Source: Adhaeribacter arboris
Lineage (GTDB): Bacteria; Bacteroidota; Bacteroidia; Cytophagales; Hymenobacteraceae
Direction: 5' to 3'
Length of the DNA stretch: 64,000 bases
Assembly: GCF_003023845.1 (NCBI RefSeq)
Contig: NZ_PYFT01000001.1
Span: forward strand, 124,001-188,000
Positions 14,031 through 22,639 of this stretch are shown piece by piece (the first letter of the stretch is position 1; each line of letters opens with the position of its first letter). Below the pieces are notes generated by a model. It was not told the origin of the DNA. It did not search any database and saw only the letters and a program-made list of their open reading frames with translations. The translations under genes and the position numbers were made by a program.

Positions 14031-14711
14031 CTATTTCCTAAACCATTTTCGGTCTATCGCCATTTTAATAGCCGCCCATTTATTTTTTACCTGTAATTTG
14101 TTGTAAATCTTTTTAATATGCGTTTGAACGGTGTGCGAGCTTATAAATAGTTTCTGCGAAATAGTTTGCGCGGTATAACCCACCGTAAGGAGTTCCAGAA
14201 TTTCTAATTCCCGCTTTGATAATGTTTGAAGACTCGATTGGGGCAAAGTTGAAGCCGTAGAAGTGGTATTTTCAGCTGTTTGGGAACGCAAAATTTCTAA
14301 AGCTATTTTAGCAATAGCCGGCGACATGTAAGCTCCTCCGTCTTTTATGTCCCAAATAGCCTGCGCTATGATTGGAGTGGGCTCTTCTTTTAATAAATAT
14401 CCGCTGGCACCAGCCTGTATGGACCTAAAAATATGATCATCATTGTTGTTTACTGCTACTATAATGAATTGCATTTCCGGAAATTTAGCTTTCGCCTGGT
14501 ACGTAACTTCAATGCTATCCAACGCATTCATCTGGATATTAATTAAAACTACTTCGGGTAAACTATCAGAGGTGGATTTTTGAATAATTTCCAGAAATTG
14601 CCAGCCGGTGTTACATACTTGAACTATTAAAATTCCGGGAAACAGCGTTAAACGCTGCTCCAGATTTTCGCGCAACCCAGGGTTATCATCTACGATGGCA
14701 ATTTTAACCAT
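14031..14711 (-). CDS. LuxR-type response regulator with a degenerate receiver (226 aa)
   Basis: A receiver-like domain (1-125) and a C-terminal LuxR helix-turn-helix (about 155-215: LSKRELEILELLTVGYTAQTISQKLF and HTVQTHIKKIYNKLQV). The acidic pair IVDDN (8-9) and the Lys of GYLLKE are kept, but the phosphoacceptor position is Asn (VVLINIQMN instead of LMDIQMP) and the conserved Thr is replaced (IIVAVNN). The DNA reads AAT at the key codon. Such atypical receivers usually work without phosphorylation (family knowledge). The gene is alone and has no adjacent kinase. Target genes unknown. Confidence 0.9.
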   Translation of the reverse strand: MVKIAIVDDNPGLRENLEQRLTLFPGILIVQVCNTGWQFLEIIQKSTSDSLPEVVLINIQMNALDSIEVTYQAKAKFPEMQFIIVAVNNNDDHIFRSIQAGASGYLLKEEPTPIIAQAIWDIKDGGAYMSPAIAKIALEILRSQTAENTTSTASTLPQSSLQTLSKRELEILELLTVGYTAQTISQKLFISSHTVQTHIKKIYNKLQVKNKWAAIKMAIDRKWFRK

Positions 14712-14874
14712 ATAAGTTGCGTTTGAATAATGTATTCGTTTTAAAGTTTTATATTTATTTAACGCTAAAAGCTAGTCAATTAGCTGTTAATGCCGGTTTC
14801 TTTGTGTAACACTAGCTTAAGTGAAAACGAGCATTTTTTTTATTGCTGATTGCATTAAAAAGTATAATATACCG

Positions 14875-15369
14875 TTAAACCGGCATCGCCGTAGCCATCA
14901 ATTCCCCCGGTAAAGTTTCCGCAAACGGTTTATAGTCGAGGGTAAGGGTAAACGGAATCTCCGGAAAGGCATACTCCAAGTCTAAAACGCCATCTACCCC
15001 AATAGCTGCTACATTAACCCGGTCGAAAACCACGTAGCGTTTTCGGCGGTAGTAACAATCACTCTGGTAACTATCAACATGGCCACCTAAACCATAAAAC
15101 CATTTTAGCCCTCGCGCTTGAAAGGCAGAATCGTGTTTTTCGTATATTAAAGGGAGCATTACACCACACCGCCGACTACCGGCACCCAAAATACTTTCTA
15201 CTGCCACCTCATTCTTAATAACTTGTTTGATAGATAAGCCGGTAGCATAATAACCGCCCCGCAAACCAATCCCCGTTTTATAGATACTACCCCCTTTTTG
15301 TGCAAAAAAGGTATTCGTAAAAACAAATAGTAAACAAAAAAGAAAAAAAGTAAAGCTTATTTGCCTCAT
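14875..15369 (-). CDS. Exported protein, probable outer-membrane beta-barrel-like (164 aa)
   Basis: I place the start at the ATG of MRQISFTFFLFCLLFVF (15369), which opens a clean signal peptide ending near FAQ; the longer frame would overlap the upstream methyltransferase gene and run through non-coding-like residues. The mature part has alternating strands with GIGLRGGYYATGLSIKQVI, GAGSRRCGVMLPLIYE, and a C-terminal GVDGVLDLEYAFPEIPFTLTLDYKPF motif. That last motif is common in small Bacteroidota outer-membrane proteins, where it reads GxxGxxGLEYxFxxxPxxLxLDxxP. Function unknown. Confidence 0.78.
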   Translation of the reverse strand: MRQISFTFFLFCLLFVFTNTFFAQKGGSIYKTGIGLRGGYYATGLSIKQVIKNEVAVESILGAGSRRCGVMLPLIYEKHDSAFQARGLKWFYGLGGHVDSYQSDCYYRRKRYVVFDRVNVAAIGVDGVLDLEYAFPEIPFTLTLDYKPFAETLPGELMATAMPV

Positions 15370-15466
15370 AAATGAGATACAGCTTAGATATAAAATATAA
15401 ATTATAGTATATTTTATCCAGCATAAATTATACCACAACCAGATAGAAAGGCAGGTTAAGGAAGAT

Positions 15467-16258
15467 TTAACTCTTGGTTTTGGGTTTGTAAGTTTGGAGG
15501 TAAGCATTTTTTTCTGTCCGGCGGGCAATCAGCCGGAAGAAAGTAATGAGACCTTCAGTATCGGCCGCTAAAGCGCGGGCAAAGGGATCTTTGTGCTGTT
15601 TTCCCTGATAATCACGAATATATTCCTGCCGGATTAGGTCGGCGGCAGGTAATTCTTCGGCGGTAATAATTTCGACTAAGCCGGTTTTCTCCCAGAGTTG
15701 ACGCCACCATTTAATCGAATGAATAAAGTACCAGTAATTTTGAAAATCTTTGCGTAAGAAAAGCGGAACTTCTTGTAAAGTAGTAATTTCGCGGGTAAAG
15801 CACACATCGGCAATAGCTAAATAACCGCCGGGTTTTATAAACTTACAAATATAAGGCAAGTATTTTTCGTCGGTGCCAAAGTAAGTATAAGCATCTACCA
15901 CTATTACGGCATCAAAATATTCTTCCGGAAAGGGCAATTCACGGGCATTACCCTGGAGAGGAAATACCGTATCGGTTACGCCCGCTTCCTGCAAGCGTTC
16001 TAAATTTTCGGTAGGAGCAATTGCTTCATCCACGGCCCACACCCGTACGCCGTATTCTTTCGCCAGAAAAATAGAACTAATGGCTTTGCCGCACCCTAAA
16101 TCCAATAAGCGCATACCTGATTTTAAAGGTACTAGTGCGGTAAGACTTTCCAGGTTAAACAACACATTTTCGCCCATGGAGTGCTGCCGAACCCATTGCG
16201 GATCGTAGCGGGCAGAGCGAGGAAAAGTGGAATATAATTTATTTTTGCTGATAGCCAT
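15467..16258 (-). CDS. Class I SAM-dependent methyltransferase (263 aa)
   Basis: Rossmann-fold methyltransferase: motif I LLDLGCGKAISSIFLAKEYG (residues about 51-70), the acidic loop WAVDEAI, motif II FPLQGNARELPFPEEYFDAVIVVDAYTYFG (about 98-127) and IKPGGYLAIADV (about 140-151). The central insertion RKDFQNYWYFIHSIKWWRQLWEKTGLVEI resembles small-molecule (ubiquinone/menaquinone-type or cyclopropane-like) methyltransferases. The substrate is not known. The C-terminus is basic (TYKPKTKS). Confidence 0.88.
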   Translation of the reverse strand: MAISKNKLYSTFPRSARYDPQWVRQHSMGENVLFNLESLTALVPLKSGMRLLDLGCGKAISSIFLAKEYGVRVWAVDEAIAPTENLERLQEAGVTDTVFPLQGNARELPFPEEYFDAVIVVDAYTYFGTDEKYLPYICKFIKPGGYLAIADVCFTREITTLQEVPLFLRKDFQNYWYFIHSIKWWRQLWEKTGLVEIITAEELPAADLIRQEYIRDYQGKQHKDPFARALAADTEGLITFFRLIARRTEKNAYLQTYKPKTKS

Positions 16259-16269
16259 ACTTTAGTTTA

Positions 16270-16304
16270 TAGACCACAGTCGATGGTCTATGGTCCATAG
16301 TCTA
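16270..16304. repeat. Short GGTCTATGG-type repeat patch
   Basis: A patch of the palindrome-like words GACCACAG, TGGTCTATGG and TCCATAGTCTA in the intergenic space. The same words recur at 16406-16457 and 61079-61110; see findings. Confidence 0.5.
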
Positions 16305-16405
16305 CGGAAAGAATTACAGTATGGATGAATCGTAAAACTTTTCATTAAGCATAAAAGACGTATTTGCGAATCAATTTTTCTATCTCGCTCTAAGTATTTT
16401 GAGTA

Positions 16406-16457
16406 CCATATGGACTGTCGACCATGGACTATCAACCATCGACCATCGACTGTGGAC
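16406..16457. repeat. Second GACCATGGAC-type repeat patch, overlapping a gene end
   Basis: Repeated GACCAT / GGACTAT / CCATCGAC words. The stop codon and last codons of the adjacent minus-strand gene (ending QSMVDG) are built from this repeat. Confidence 0.5.
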
Positions 16458-17133
16458 TAAAAAACTTAGCGGTAGTGGCAATGCGGGATGATGGATAAAT
16501 ACTTATCCCAGCACCATCCTGGGCGGCAGCGTATAACATGGCTTTCGCTACGTCGCGGGCATGGATGGGTTTATAAGGACGTAAGGGGCCTATAAACACA
16601 AAAGGCAATACTTTGGCAACCGCCTGGGCTACTTGTTCGCCCATTCTTTTTTCGGTGCGCTGCCCAAGGAGCAACGAAGGCTGAAATAAGTGCACGCCTA
16701 AAAAGTGTAAAGGCTTAATAGCCGCTTCCATTTTACCTTTAACCTGATTGTAAAAGATACGCGAGTTGGCATCCGCCCCCATAGCCGATACAACCAGAAA
16801 CTGAGAAGCAAAATTCGCGGCGGTGATGCTGGCTAATTTTATCACGTAGGTAAAGTCAACTTTATAGAAGTTTTCTTTCGAACCAGCTTTTTTAATGGTA
16901 GTACCCAGGCAACAAAATATGTCGTCGGCCATTAAACTATGATGATAACTCTCTAAAATCTCAAAGTCTACCAGTTTTTGCTCCAGCTTTGGGTGTTCCA
17001 TAGGCAATAATTTCCGGCCAATCGAAATTACCTTTTTGTAGCGGTTACTTTGTAAAAGCAAGTCCAGGCAATGGCTGCCTACTAAGCCACTGGCACCAGC
17101 AATAATCGCGGTTTTAGGAGCAGTAGAAATCAT
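16432..17133 (-). CDS. NAD(P)H-binding SDR-like protein (TIP30/HTATIP2-like, 233 aa)
   Basis: Atypical short-chain dehydrogenase fold: nucleotide-binding GASGLVGS (residues about 12-19), Arg-containing loop ISIGRKL, and a YxxxK-type pair in SRIFYNQVKGKME (about 124-136), preceded by the SAMGAD strand. This set fits the NAD(P)H-binding (PF13460-like) TIP30/HTATIP2 group. Substrate not known. The C-terminal MVDG and stop are encoded inside an intergenic repeat patch, so the original end may have been different. Confidence 0.85.
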   Translation of the reverse strand: MISTAPKTAIIAGASGLVGSHCLDLLLQSNRYKKVISIGRKLLPMEHPKLEQKLVDFEILESYHHSLMADDIFCCLGTTIKKAGSKENFYKVDFTYVIKLASITAANFASQFLVVSAMGADANSRIFYNQVKGKMEAAIKPLHFLGVHLFQPSLLLGQRTEKRMGEQVAQAVAKVLPFVFIGPLRPYKPIHARDVAKAMLYAAAQDGAGISIYPSSRIATTAKFFSPQSMVDG

Positions 17134-17317
17134 ACGGTTTACGCCTTATAGATGTAGGTGAGGTAGGTGTATTTAAAAAATCTAAAGTAAGGTTATTTTA
17201 CTAATTCAGGTTCATATTAGTTTTGGTAGATTAAAAATTACCTTTTTGCTAGGATATTTTATTAATCAGGAAAACAGGAAATAACTTGAATTGTTTGTTG
17301 TAAAAGAGTTAAATAAT

Positions 17318-18172
17318 TTAACCGGAGGATTGAATAAACTCTAAAATAAACTGATTTACGACATCAGGTTTTTCGTGATGCAGCCAATGAGTGGCCTCGT
17401 CAATAAACTTTAGTTGGCCGTGCCGGCATTTTTCAATGCTAGGTTGCGCCATTTCCGTTCTCAGAAAAACATCTTTTTTACCCCATACCAGCAAGGTTGG
17501 CAAGACTATCGGTTCTGGATTCGTTATTGGTTCGTATCTATAAGCGCGGTACCAGTTAATCATGGCCGTTAACGCTCCTGGTTGCCGCCAGGCTTTTTTG
17601 TATAAGGCTATTTGTGCCGGCGAAAAAGTATTAGGTAGGGCCGTGTTAACCAAAGTTTTTTCAAGAGAGCGATAATTAAAAGCCCGGCACAATAATTCCG
17701 GCAAAATGGGAAGTTGGAAAAAGCCCGCGTACCAACTGCGGTGCCTTTGTTTAGGATTATCTCGCAAGTGCTCGTGCATAACAGCGGGGTGCGGCATATT
17801 CAGAATAATTAGCTTTTCTATTAATTCAGGGTAACGTAAAGCCATGGCCCAGGCTACTGCTCCACCCCAATCGTGCCCAACCAGATACACCTTGCCGGAC
17901 GTAAGCTGCTTGATTAAACCGGCTATATCAGTAGTTAAGTGCTGGATGGTATAGGCTTTTACCCCGGAAGGTTTGCTGCTTTGGTTATAGCCCCGCTGGT
18001 TGGGCGCTACCACGTGAAATCCTGGGCCGGCAAAGAAATATAGTTGCCGGTACCAGGCTTGGCCTAACTCCGGAAAGCCATGCAGAAATAAGATAAGCGG
18101 CTGACCAGCAGTACCTGCTTCATAAGTTTGCAAACCTATGTTGTTTATGGTGTATGTTTTTTGTTTTACCAT
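17318..18172 (-). CDS. Alpha/beta hydrolase, epoxide-hydrolase-like (284 aa)
   Basis: The oxyanion motif HGFPELGQAW (about 30-39), nucleophile elbow VGHDWGG with Asp (about 99-105) and the catalytic His in EATHWLHHEKP (about 260-270) give the Asp-Asp/Glu-His triad of epoxide hydrolases and haloalkane dehalogenases. The acid is likely in VWGKKDVFL. A cap-domain Tyr is available in NWYRAYRYEP. Epoxide hydrolase is the better fit because HDWGG plus a cap Tyr is typical, but dehalogenase cannot be excluded without structure or assay. No signal peptide, cytoplasmic. Confidence 0.87.
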   Translation of the reverse strand: MVKQKTYTINNIGLQTYEAGTAGQPLILFLHGFPELGQAWYRQLYFFAGPGFHVVAPNQRGYNQSSKPSGVKAYTIQHLTTDIAGLIKQLTSGKVYLVGHDWGGAVAWAMALRYPELIEKLIILNMPHPAVMHEHLRDNPKQRHRSWYAGFFQLPILPELLCRAFNYRSLEKTLVNTALPNTFSPAQIALYKKAWRQPGALTAMINWYRAYRYEPITNPEPIVLPTLLVWGKKDVFLRTEMAQPSIEKCRHGQLKFIDEATHWLHHEKPDVVNQFILEFIQSSG

Positions 18173-18403
18173 GATAGTTTGCCTACTGTAAAACTTAAAA
18201 CCAGGATATAAAGAATTAGATAATTTTTAAAATTTATGCGCTGAAATCCACTGGAGCAATTATTTTAGAACCAAATGGGAAATAGCTGATTAAAGCCTTC
18301 CATCTAAAAAAGGTGAAGGATGAAGTATTCTGATTAGTGGCGCTAAAAAATACTATTTCTAGAAATAAAATAATCTGTTTAAACTTACCATTTAAAATAT
18401 AAC

Positions 18404-19024
18404 ATGAATAACCTACGAATGATACGAACCATAATTTTTGACTTAGGCGGAGTGTTCATTGATTGGAACCCGCAGTACTTGTACCGGAAAATATTTAGTA
18501 ATGAAGAAGAGATGACGTACTTTCTGGAGAATATTTGTACCCCGGATTGGAACGAAGAGCAGGACGGCGGCCGAACCATACAAGAAGCGACGGATTATTT
18601 ATTGGCCAAACACCCCGAACACGCGGATAATATCCGGGTGTATTATGAACGATGGTCGGAAATGCTGGGTGGCGTTATTGCCGGAACCGTAGCTATTTTT
18701 AAAGAATTGAAGGAGAAAAATAAGTATAATTTTTATGCGCTTACGAACTGGTCCGCCGAAACGTACCCGATTGCGCAGGAAAAGTATGATTTTTTAGGTT
18801 GGTTTGATGGAGTAGTCGTATCGGGTACCGAAAAAGACCGCAAGCCCTTTGCTTCTTTTTATCAGACTTTGCTGAACCGTTACCAAGTTAATCCCAGTGA
18901 AGCTATTTTTATCGACGATAACCAGCGCAACGTTCACGCGGCAGAATCTTTAGGAATAAAATCAATTCCTTTTACCTCCCCTGAAGCTTTACGACAAGAG
19001 TTAAATGAGTTAAATATCTTGTAG
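18404..19024 (+). CDS. HAD-superfamily hydrolase, subfamily IA (206 aa)
   Basis: Motif I IIFDLGGVFIDWN (residues about 9-21; the second Asp is replaced by Gly-Gly, as in YihX-type HADs), motif II YALTNWS (Thr about 109), Lys in motif III within GTEKDRKPF, and motif IV FIDDNQRNVHAA (about 170-181). This pattern matches YihX-like sugar-phosphate phosphatases (alpha-D-glucose-1-phosphate phosphatase family). The gene could start at the second Met (MIRTIIFDLGG). It is monocistronic and ends at a strong palindromic terminator. Confidence 0.88.
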   Translation: MNNLRMIRTIIFDLGGVFIDWNPQYLYRKIFSNEEEMTYFLENICTPDWNEEQDGGRTIQEATDYLLAKHPEHADNIRVYYERWSEMLGGVIAGTVAIFKELKEKNKYNFYALTNWSAETYPIAQEKYDFLGWFDGVVVSGTEKDRKPFASFYQTLLNRYQVNPSEAIFIDDNQRNVHAAESLGIKSIPFTSPEALRQELNELNIL

Positions 19025-19038
19025 TGGTTGATTCTTAA

Positions 19039-19080
19039 AGGTAAAACGCGGTAAATTTTAAAATTTACCGCGTTTTACCT
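19039..19080. terminator. Perfect 42-bp palindrome, bidirectional terminator
   Basis: Every base from 19039 to 19080 pairs with its mirror. The arm runs from AGGTAAAACGCGGTAAATTTT to the symmetry axis. It lies between the convergent HAD gene and the glutaminyl cyclase-like gene, with A/T tracts on both sides, so it can end transcription both ways. Confidence 0.85.
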
Positions 19081-19100
19081 AAATTTTACTTGCCTGTATT

Positions 19101-19973
19101 TTAGGGCTTGATTTTTATTTCAAAAATACTGGGCCAGAGTTTGCCCGTTATATAAAAGGTGCCCCCCTTTTGATCGTAGGCAATGCCATTCATTTCCAAA
19201 GCATTCGGATTTATTTTTTTTACTTCGTTGATAAGCGAAGTGAGATCCAGAATACCAGTAGCCTGACCACTGGCAGCATCAATTCTTACAATGCTATTGG
19301 TAGTATAAATATTGGCGTACAAAGCCCCATTGACGTATTCCAGTTCATTTAAATTTACGAGCGGGTCGTAATTATACCTTACATTTAAGGTTTTAACAAT
19401 TTTAAAAGTAGTGGGGTCCAGGTAGGTGAGTTGACTAGTGCCATCGCTCATAATTAAATGCGTGCCGTCGGTGGTTAAGCCCCAGCCTTCTTTATTTGGA
19501 AAAGTAAATTCTTGTAATTTCCGGTAAGTTTTGGCATCGTACACAAAACCAACTTTAGTGGTATAAGTGAGCTGGTAAATTTTATCCTTTAAAATAACCA
19601 TTCCCTCGCCGAAGTATTTCGTTCGGTCCAGTTTAACTTTTTCAACGATTTTCCCTGTTTTCATATCCACGGGACCTAATACGGAGCGGGTCCGGGGCAT
19701 TTCTTCTGGCGAACCGGTACTTTCGTACAATTGGCCTTCGTGTAGGAGCAAACCTTCGGTAAAAGCAGTTGTATCGTGCGGAAAGGTACGGATTAATTCA
19801 TAGGTCAGGTTAATGGGCGCAACTACCGCCGGAGTTTCGTTAACGGTTTCAGAATTCGCGGTTTCTTTTTTATCGCTTGAGCAACCAACCAGAATCCCAA
19901 AACTTAATAAAAGGGAAAAAATACTAACAAAGTTATTTTTTAAATTTGATGGAATATAAAAAAGGTATTTCAC
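19101..19973 (-). CDS. Glutaminyl-peptide cyclotransferase-like lipoprotein (290 aa)
   Basis: Signal peptide with lipobox ILVGCSS (Cys about 31). The mature part is a five-bladed beta-propeller-like protein of the bacterial/plant glutamine cyclotransferase family (PF05096): TFPHDTTAFTEGLLLHEGQLYESTG, SVLGPVDMKTGKIV, YFGEGMVILKDKIYQLTYT, GWGLTTDGTHLIMSDGTSQL, LNELEYVNGALYANIYTTN and NGIAYDQKGGTFYITGKLW, all in the usual order. It converts N-terminal Gln to pyroglutamate on exported proteins (family knowledge). Such lipoproteins are common in type IX secreting bacteria, whose cargo often starts with Gln. Monocistronic. Confidence 0.92.
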   Translation of the reverse strand: MKYLFYIPSNLKNNFVSIFSLLLSFGILVGCSSDKKETANSETVNETPAVVAPINLTYELIRTFPHDTTAFTEGLLLHEGQLYESTGSPEEMPRTRSVLGPVDMKTGKIVEKVKLDRTKYFGEGMVILKDKIYQLTYTTKVGFVYDAKTYRKLQEFTFPNKEGWGLTTDGTHLIMSDGTSQLTYLDPTTFKIVKTLNVRYNYDPLVNLNELEYVNGALYANIYTTNSIVRIDAASGQATGILDLTSLINEVKKINPNALEMNGIAYDQKGGTFYITGKLWPSIFEIKIKP

Positions 19974-20084
19974 AGATGAAGGGGGTATATAATGATAATA
20001 GCCGCTAAGTTAGGAGATAGCGGGTAGAATTAATTTACTTATTTTTAAATATTTTGATTAGAATACCATTTTAGGAACGCTAAA

Positions 20085-20918
20085 TTACATTGCTAAATTA
20101 TAAAACCGGATGGCATTCTGGCCCAGAATAGCCGCCTGCTCCGACTCGGAAAGTGCCGCAACAAAATCAATTACTACTTGCATTACTGCTTCGTATTCTG
20201 CCGCTAGCCGGCAAACGGGCCAATCCGAGCCAATCAATAAACGATCCGGACCGAATACTTCTAAAGCTAATTCCAGATAGGGTCGCAAATCAGTTGGCTG
20301 CCAGTTATGCCAATCTGCCTCGGTAACTAACCCGGATATTTTCGCGTGTACCTGTTCGTGACGCGCTAATTGTTTTAAATCGTTGGCCCAAGGCAGCCAT
20401 TCAGCTTTTTTAATGACAGGTTTAGCTAAATGATCCAGAACAAATTTTTGTTCCGGAAAATGGGCCACAAACTTTGCCGCCACCGGTAAATGCCGGGGGT
20501 AAATTAAAATATCATACGTCAAGCCGAGTGGCTGCAGAGCCGAAATCCCTTTTAAAAAATTGGGTTTTAATAAAAATAAACCGTCGGGTTCGTCCTGCAC
20601 AACATGTCGTACTCCTTTAAACAAAGGATTACGGGCAAAATGAGCCAGTCGTTCGGCAGCATTTTCGGCTCGTAGATCTACCCAACCTACCACGCCCTTG
20701 ATAAAAGAGTAATCCGCCGCTAAATTTAGTAAGAATTCGGTTTCAGCTTCGGTTTGCGCAGCTTGCACGGTTATGCAACCGGCAAATCCGGCTTTCTCCA
20801 GTTCCGGTTGCAGATCGGCCGGTAAGTAATGGCGCTGCAATTGGGCCATTTCGGGAGTAATCCAGTCGTGGGTAGTGGCGGAGTATTGCCAGAAGTGCTG
20901 GTGAGCGTCTATTTTCAT
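20085..20918 (-). CDS. Amidohydrolase, L-fucono-1,5-lactonase-like (277 aa)
   Basis: Amidohydrolase-2 (COG3618) fold: DAHQHFWQY (HxH, residues about 4-12), GWVDLRAEN, GVRHVVQDEP, VLDHLAKPVIKK (His about 163), AKISGLVTEADW and GSDWPVCRL (metal-binding Asp about 235). These match L-fuconolactonase / L-rhamnonolactonase-type enzymes that open sugar lactones. Together with the SDR (27589-28371) and the fumarylacetoacetase-like gene (26652-27512) further upstream it could form an oxidative L-fucose route. It starts 3 bp after the stop of the phosphatase-like gene, so they are co-transcribed, which does not need a shared function. Confidence 0.82.
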   Translation of the reverse strand: MKIDAHQHFWQYSATTHDWITPEMAQLQRHYLPADLQPELEKAGFAGCITVQAAQTEAETEFLLNLAADYSFIKGVVGWVDLRAENAAERLAHFARNPLFKGVRHVVQDEPDGLFLLKPNFLKGISALQPLGLTYDILIYPRHLPVAAKFVAHFPEQKFVLDHLAKPVIKKAEWLPWANDLKQLARHEQVHAKISGLVTEADWHNWQPTDLRPYLELALEVFGPDRLLIGSDWPVCRLAAEYEAVMQVVIDFVAALSESEQAAILGQNAIRFYNLAM

Positions 20919-20921
20919 TGG

Positions 20922-22259
20922 TTAGTTAGTGGGCTTAGGCAAAGTATTGATAAAATGACGTTCAGCGTTTACATCTGCTTTTAATTCTATTAATTGGTTT
21001 GGTTTGCCGGCTTGTTTGCGCAGTTCAAAAGTATCGTAAACTTCGCCGGTTACGGTCATAGAACGGTACAAAAGGCGATTATTTTCTACGGTTATAACCT
21101 GGTAAAGCTGCGTATTTTCGGCGGTGCGGTGCATCCAGGGCTTGGCGCTAAGCTCATACATTTTGGGGCCGCTTACCGATACCACGTAGATGGTGCCGGC
21201 TTCCTTGTCTTTATAAGTTACTCCTTGGGGCAAGTTCGTGCCCCGGGCATAATTATGTTCGTGGCCTTGCATCACCAAATCTACTTTATACTTATCAAAA
21301 ACAGGTTTCCAATGTTTAACTAAATTACCAATTTCGGAACGCCCCGACGTGGAAAATACCGGGTAATGAAAAAAAATAAAGGTCCAGGTCTGCGGATTAT
21401 GCTTTAAAACTTTCTCCAGCCAGTCGGCTTGGGCGGGCACGTGCATCATGGAATTCAGCGAAATAATCCGGGCATTCTGGTAATCCACGTAGTAGTTTGT
21501 GTCTTCCAGGCCTTTTACCCCGTTAGCGGGTAAGGTAAATTGGGGCTGCCACAAGCGGGTAAGCGTAGGAATACCCATGGTACGGGTATATTCGTGGTTG
21601 CCCGGACAAGGTAAACTAGGAATGGTAGCATGGATAAAACTCCCTGCTGCAAACCATTCCTGCCATTCTGCATCCGTCTCAGCATGGTTAATTAAATCGC
21701 CGGTGTGCACCAAAAATTTGGCTTGCGGCGCACTGGCATAAGCTGCCCGGATAGTGCGTGACCACAAAGAAAATAATTCGTTTTGCGCATCGCCGAGGTA
21801 GATAAAGGAAAAAGGTTCGGGTTGGTCATTTGCCGTTTTATATTGGTACCATTCGCTCCAATAAATGCCGTCGCCTACCCGGTAAGCGTATAAAGTATTT
21901 GGTTTTAAGCCGGTAAAATTTACGTGATGGTAAAAAGCCACGCCACTTTCGGTTTTGAGCGGTTCGGAACCGGCCGGAGTAACCTGGGCCAGAGTTGTAA
22001 AAAAGGGGGAGGCATTGGCTACAGCTACTTCGGCCTGAGGCGTTTTAACCGTATTATCGGTGCGCCAGGTTACGGTAAATGAATGAGCAGGGTCGCTTAC
22101 CCAACTCAGGATTATCCGGTCGGGCCGCGGCGAAGGAGTAGCGTTAACCGGTGACAAGGGTGTTTTTTCCTGATTCTGCGACCAGCATTTACCCTGCGGG
22201 AATACCAAAAAAATTAAATTTCCGAAGAAAAACCAAATCCAGCCAACTCTCGGCAACAT
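20922..22259 (-). CDS. Purple acid phosphatase-like metallophosphoesterase, exported (445 aa)
   Basis: An N-terminal signal/anchor (WIWFFFGNLIFLVFPQ) leads to a fibronectin-like domain (about 45-145: WRTDNTVKTPQAEV, YAYRVGDGIYWSEWYQYKT) and a metallophosphoesterase domain with the full metal ladder: FIYLGDAQNE, VHTGDLINHAETDAEW, CPGNHEY, FFHYPVFS and MQGHEHNYARG. Domain order is that of purple acid phosphatases (N-terminal Fn3 plus phosphatase, PF16656 + PF00149). Likely periplasmic. Runs into the amidohydrolase gene. Confidence 0.9.
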   Translation of the reverse strand: MLPRVGWIWFFFGNLIFLVFPQGKCWSQNQEKTPLSPVNATPSPRPDRIILSWVSDPAHSFTVTWRTDNTVKTPQAEVAVANASPFFTTLAQVTPAGSEPLKTESGVAFYHHVNFTGLKPNTLYAYRVGDGIYWSEWYQYKTANDQPEPFSFIYLGDAQNELFSLWSRTIRAAYASAPQAKFLVHTGDLINHAETDAEWQEWFAAGSFIHATIPSLPCPGNHEYTRTMGIPTLTRLWQPQFTLPANGVKGLEDTNYYVDYQNARIISLNSMMHVPAQADWLEKVLKHNPQTWTFIFFHYPVFSTSGRSEIGNLVKHWKPVFDKYKVDLVMQGHEHNYARGTNLPQGVTYKDKEAGTIYVVSVSGPKMYELSAKPWMHRTAENTQLYQVITVENNRLLYRSMTVTGEVYDTFELRKQAGKPNQLIELKADVNAERHFINTLPKPTN

Positions 22260-22639
22260 ACAATCCGCTATTTAAATCTGCTTAGACTAGCGTAATTTAA
22301 TGGAATGAGTTGTCCGTTTAAGTTAATTATACTTAAATATTTATATGCAGCACCCAAGCTTTTGGTTGTATTCCCTTGAAACAGCTATAATTTAAACTTT
22401 TAATCGCTTACTGGTTTTCTGTTTTATAAAAAATTATTCCGAAGCAGATAAAATGCTTTCTTCTATTTTTAAAGTTTAATTGATAAACAAGATTGTTCGC
22501 ATCCTAAATTCTATAGGAGAAAAGAAGTTAGTATTTCCCTTTTCAAGCTAGTTTCGAGTAATTGTGGTACTAAAGCAACTAGTTAAGTTATGCCACAAGT
22601 GGAGCTGTTAACAAAGCTTATTTACGATGGCAGTTTTTC
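22260..22639. other. Gene-less stretch between the hybrid kinase and the phosphatase gene
   Basis: No ORF, no clear hairpin terminator and no conserved promoter match seen by eye. It probably holds the promoter of the downstream minus-strand phosphatase unit. Confidence 0.4.

Noticed and set aside
14875-15528. 217-aa version of the exported protein starting at 15528
   Set aside because: It overlaps the methyltransferase gene and puts a signal peptide in the middle; start moved to 15369.
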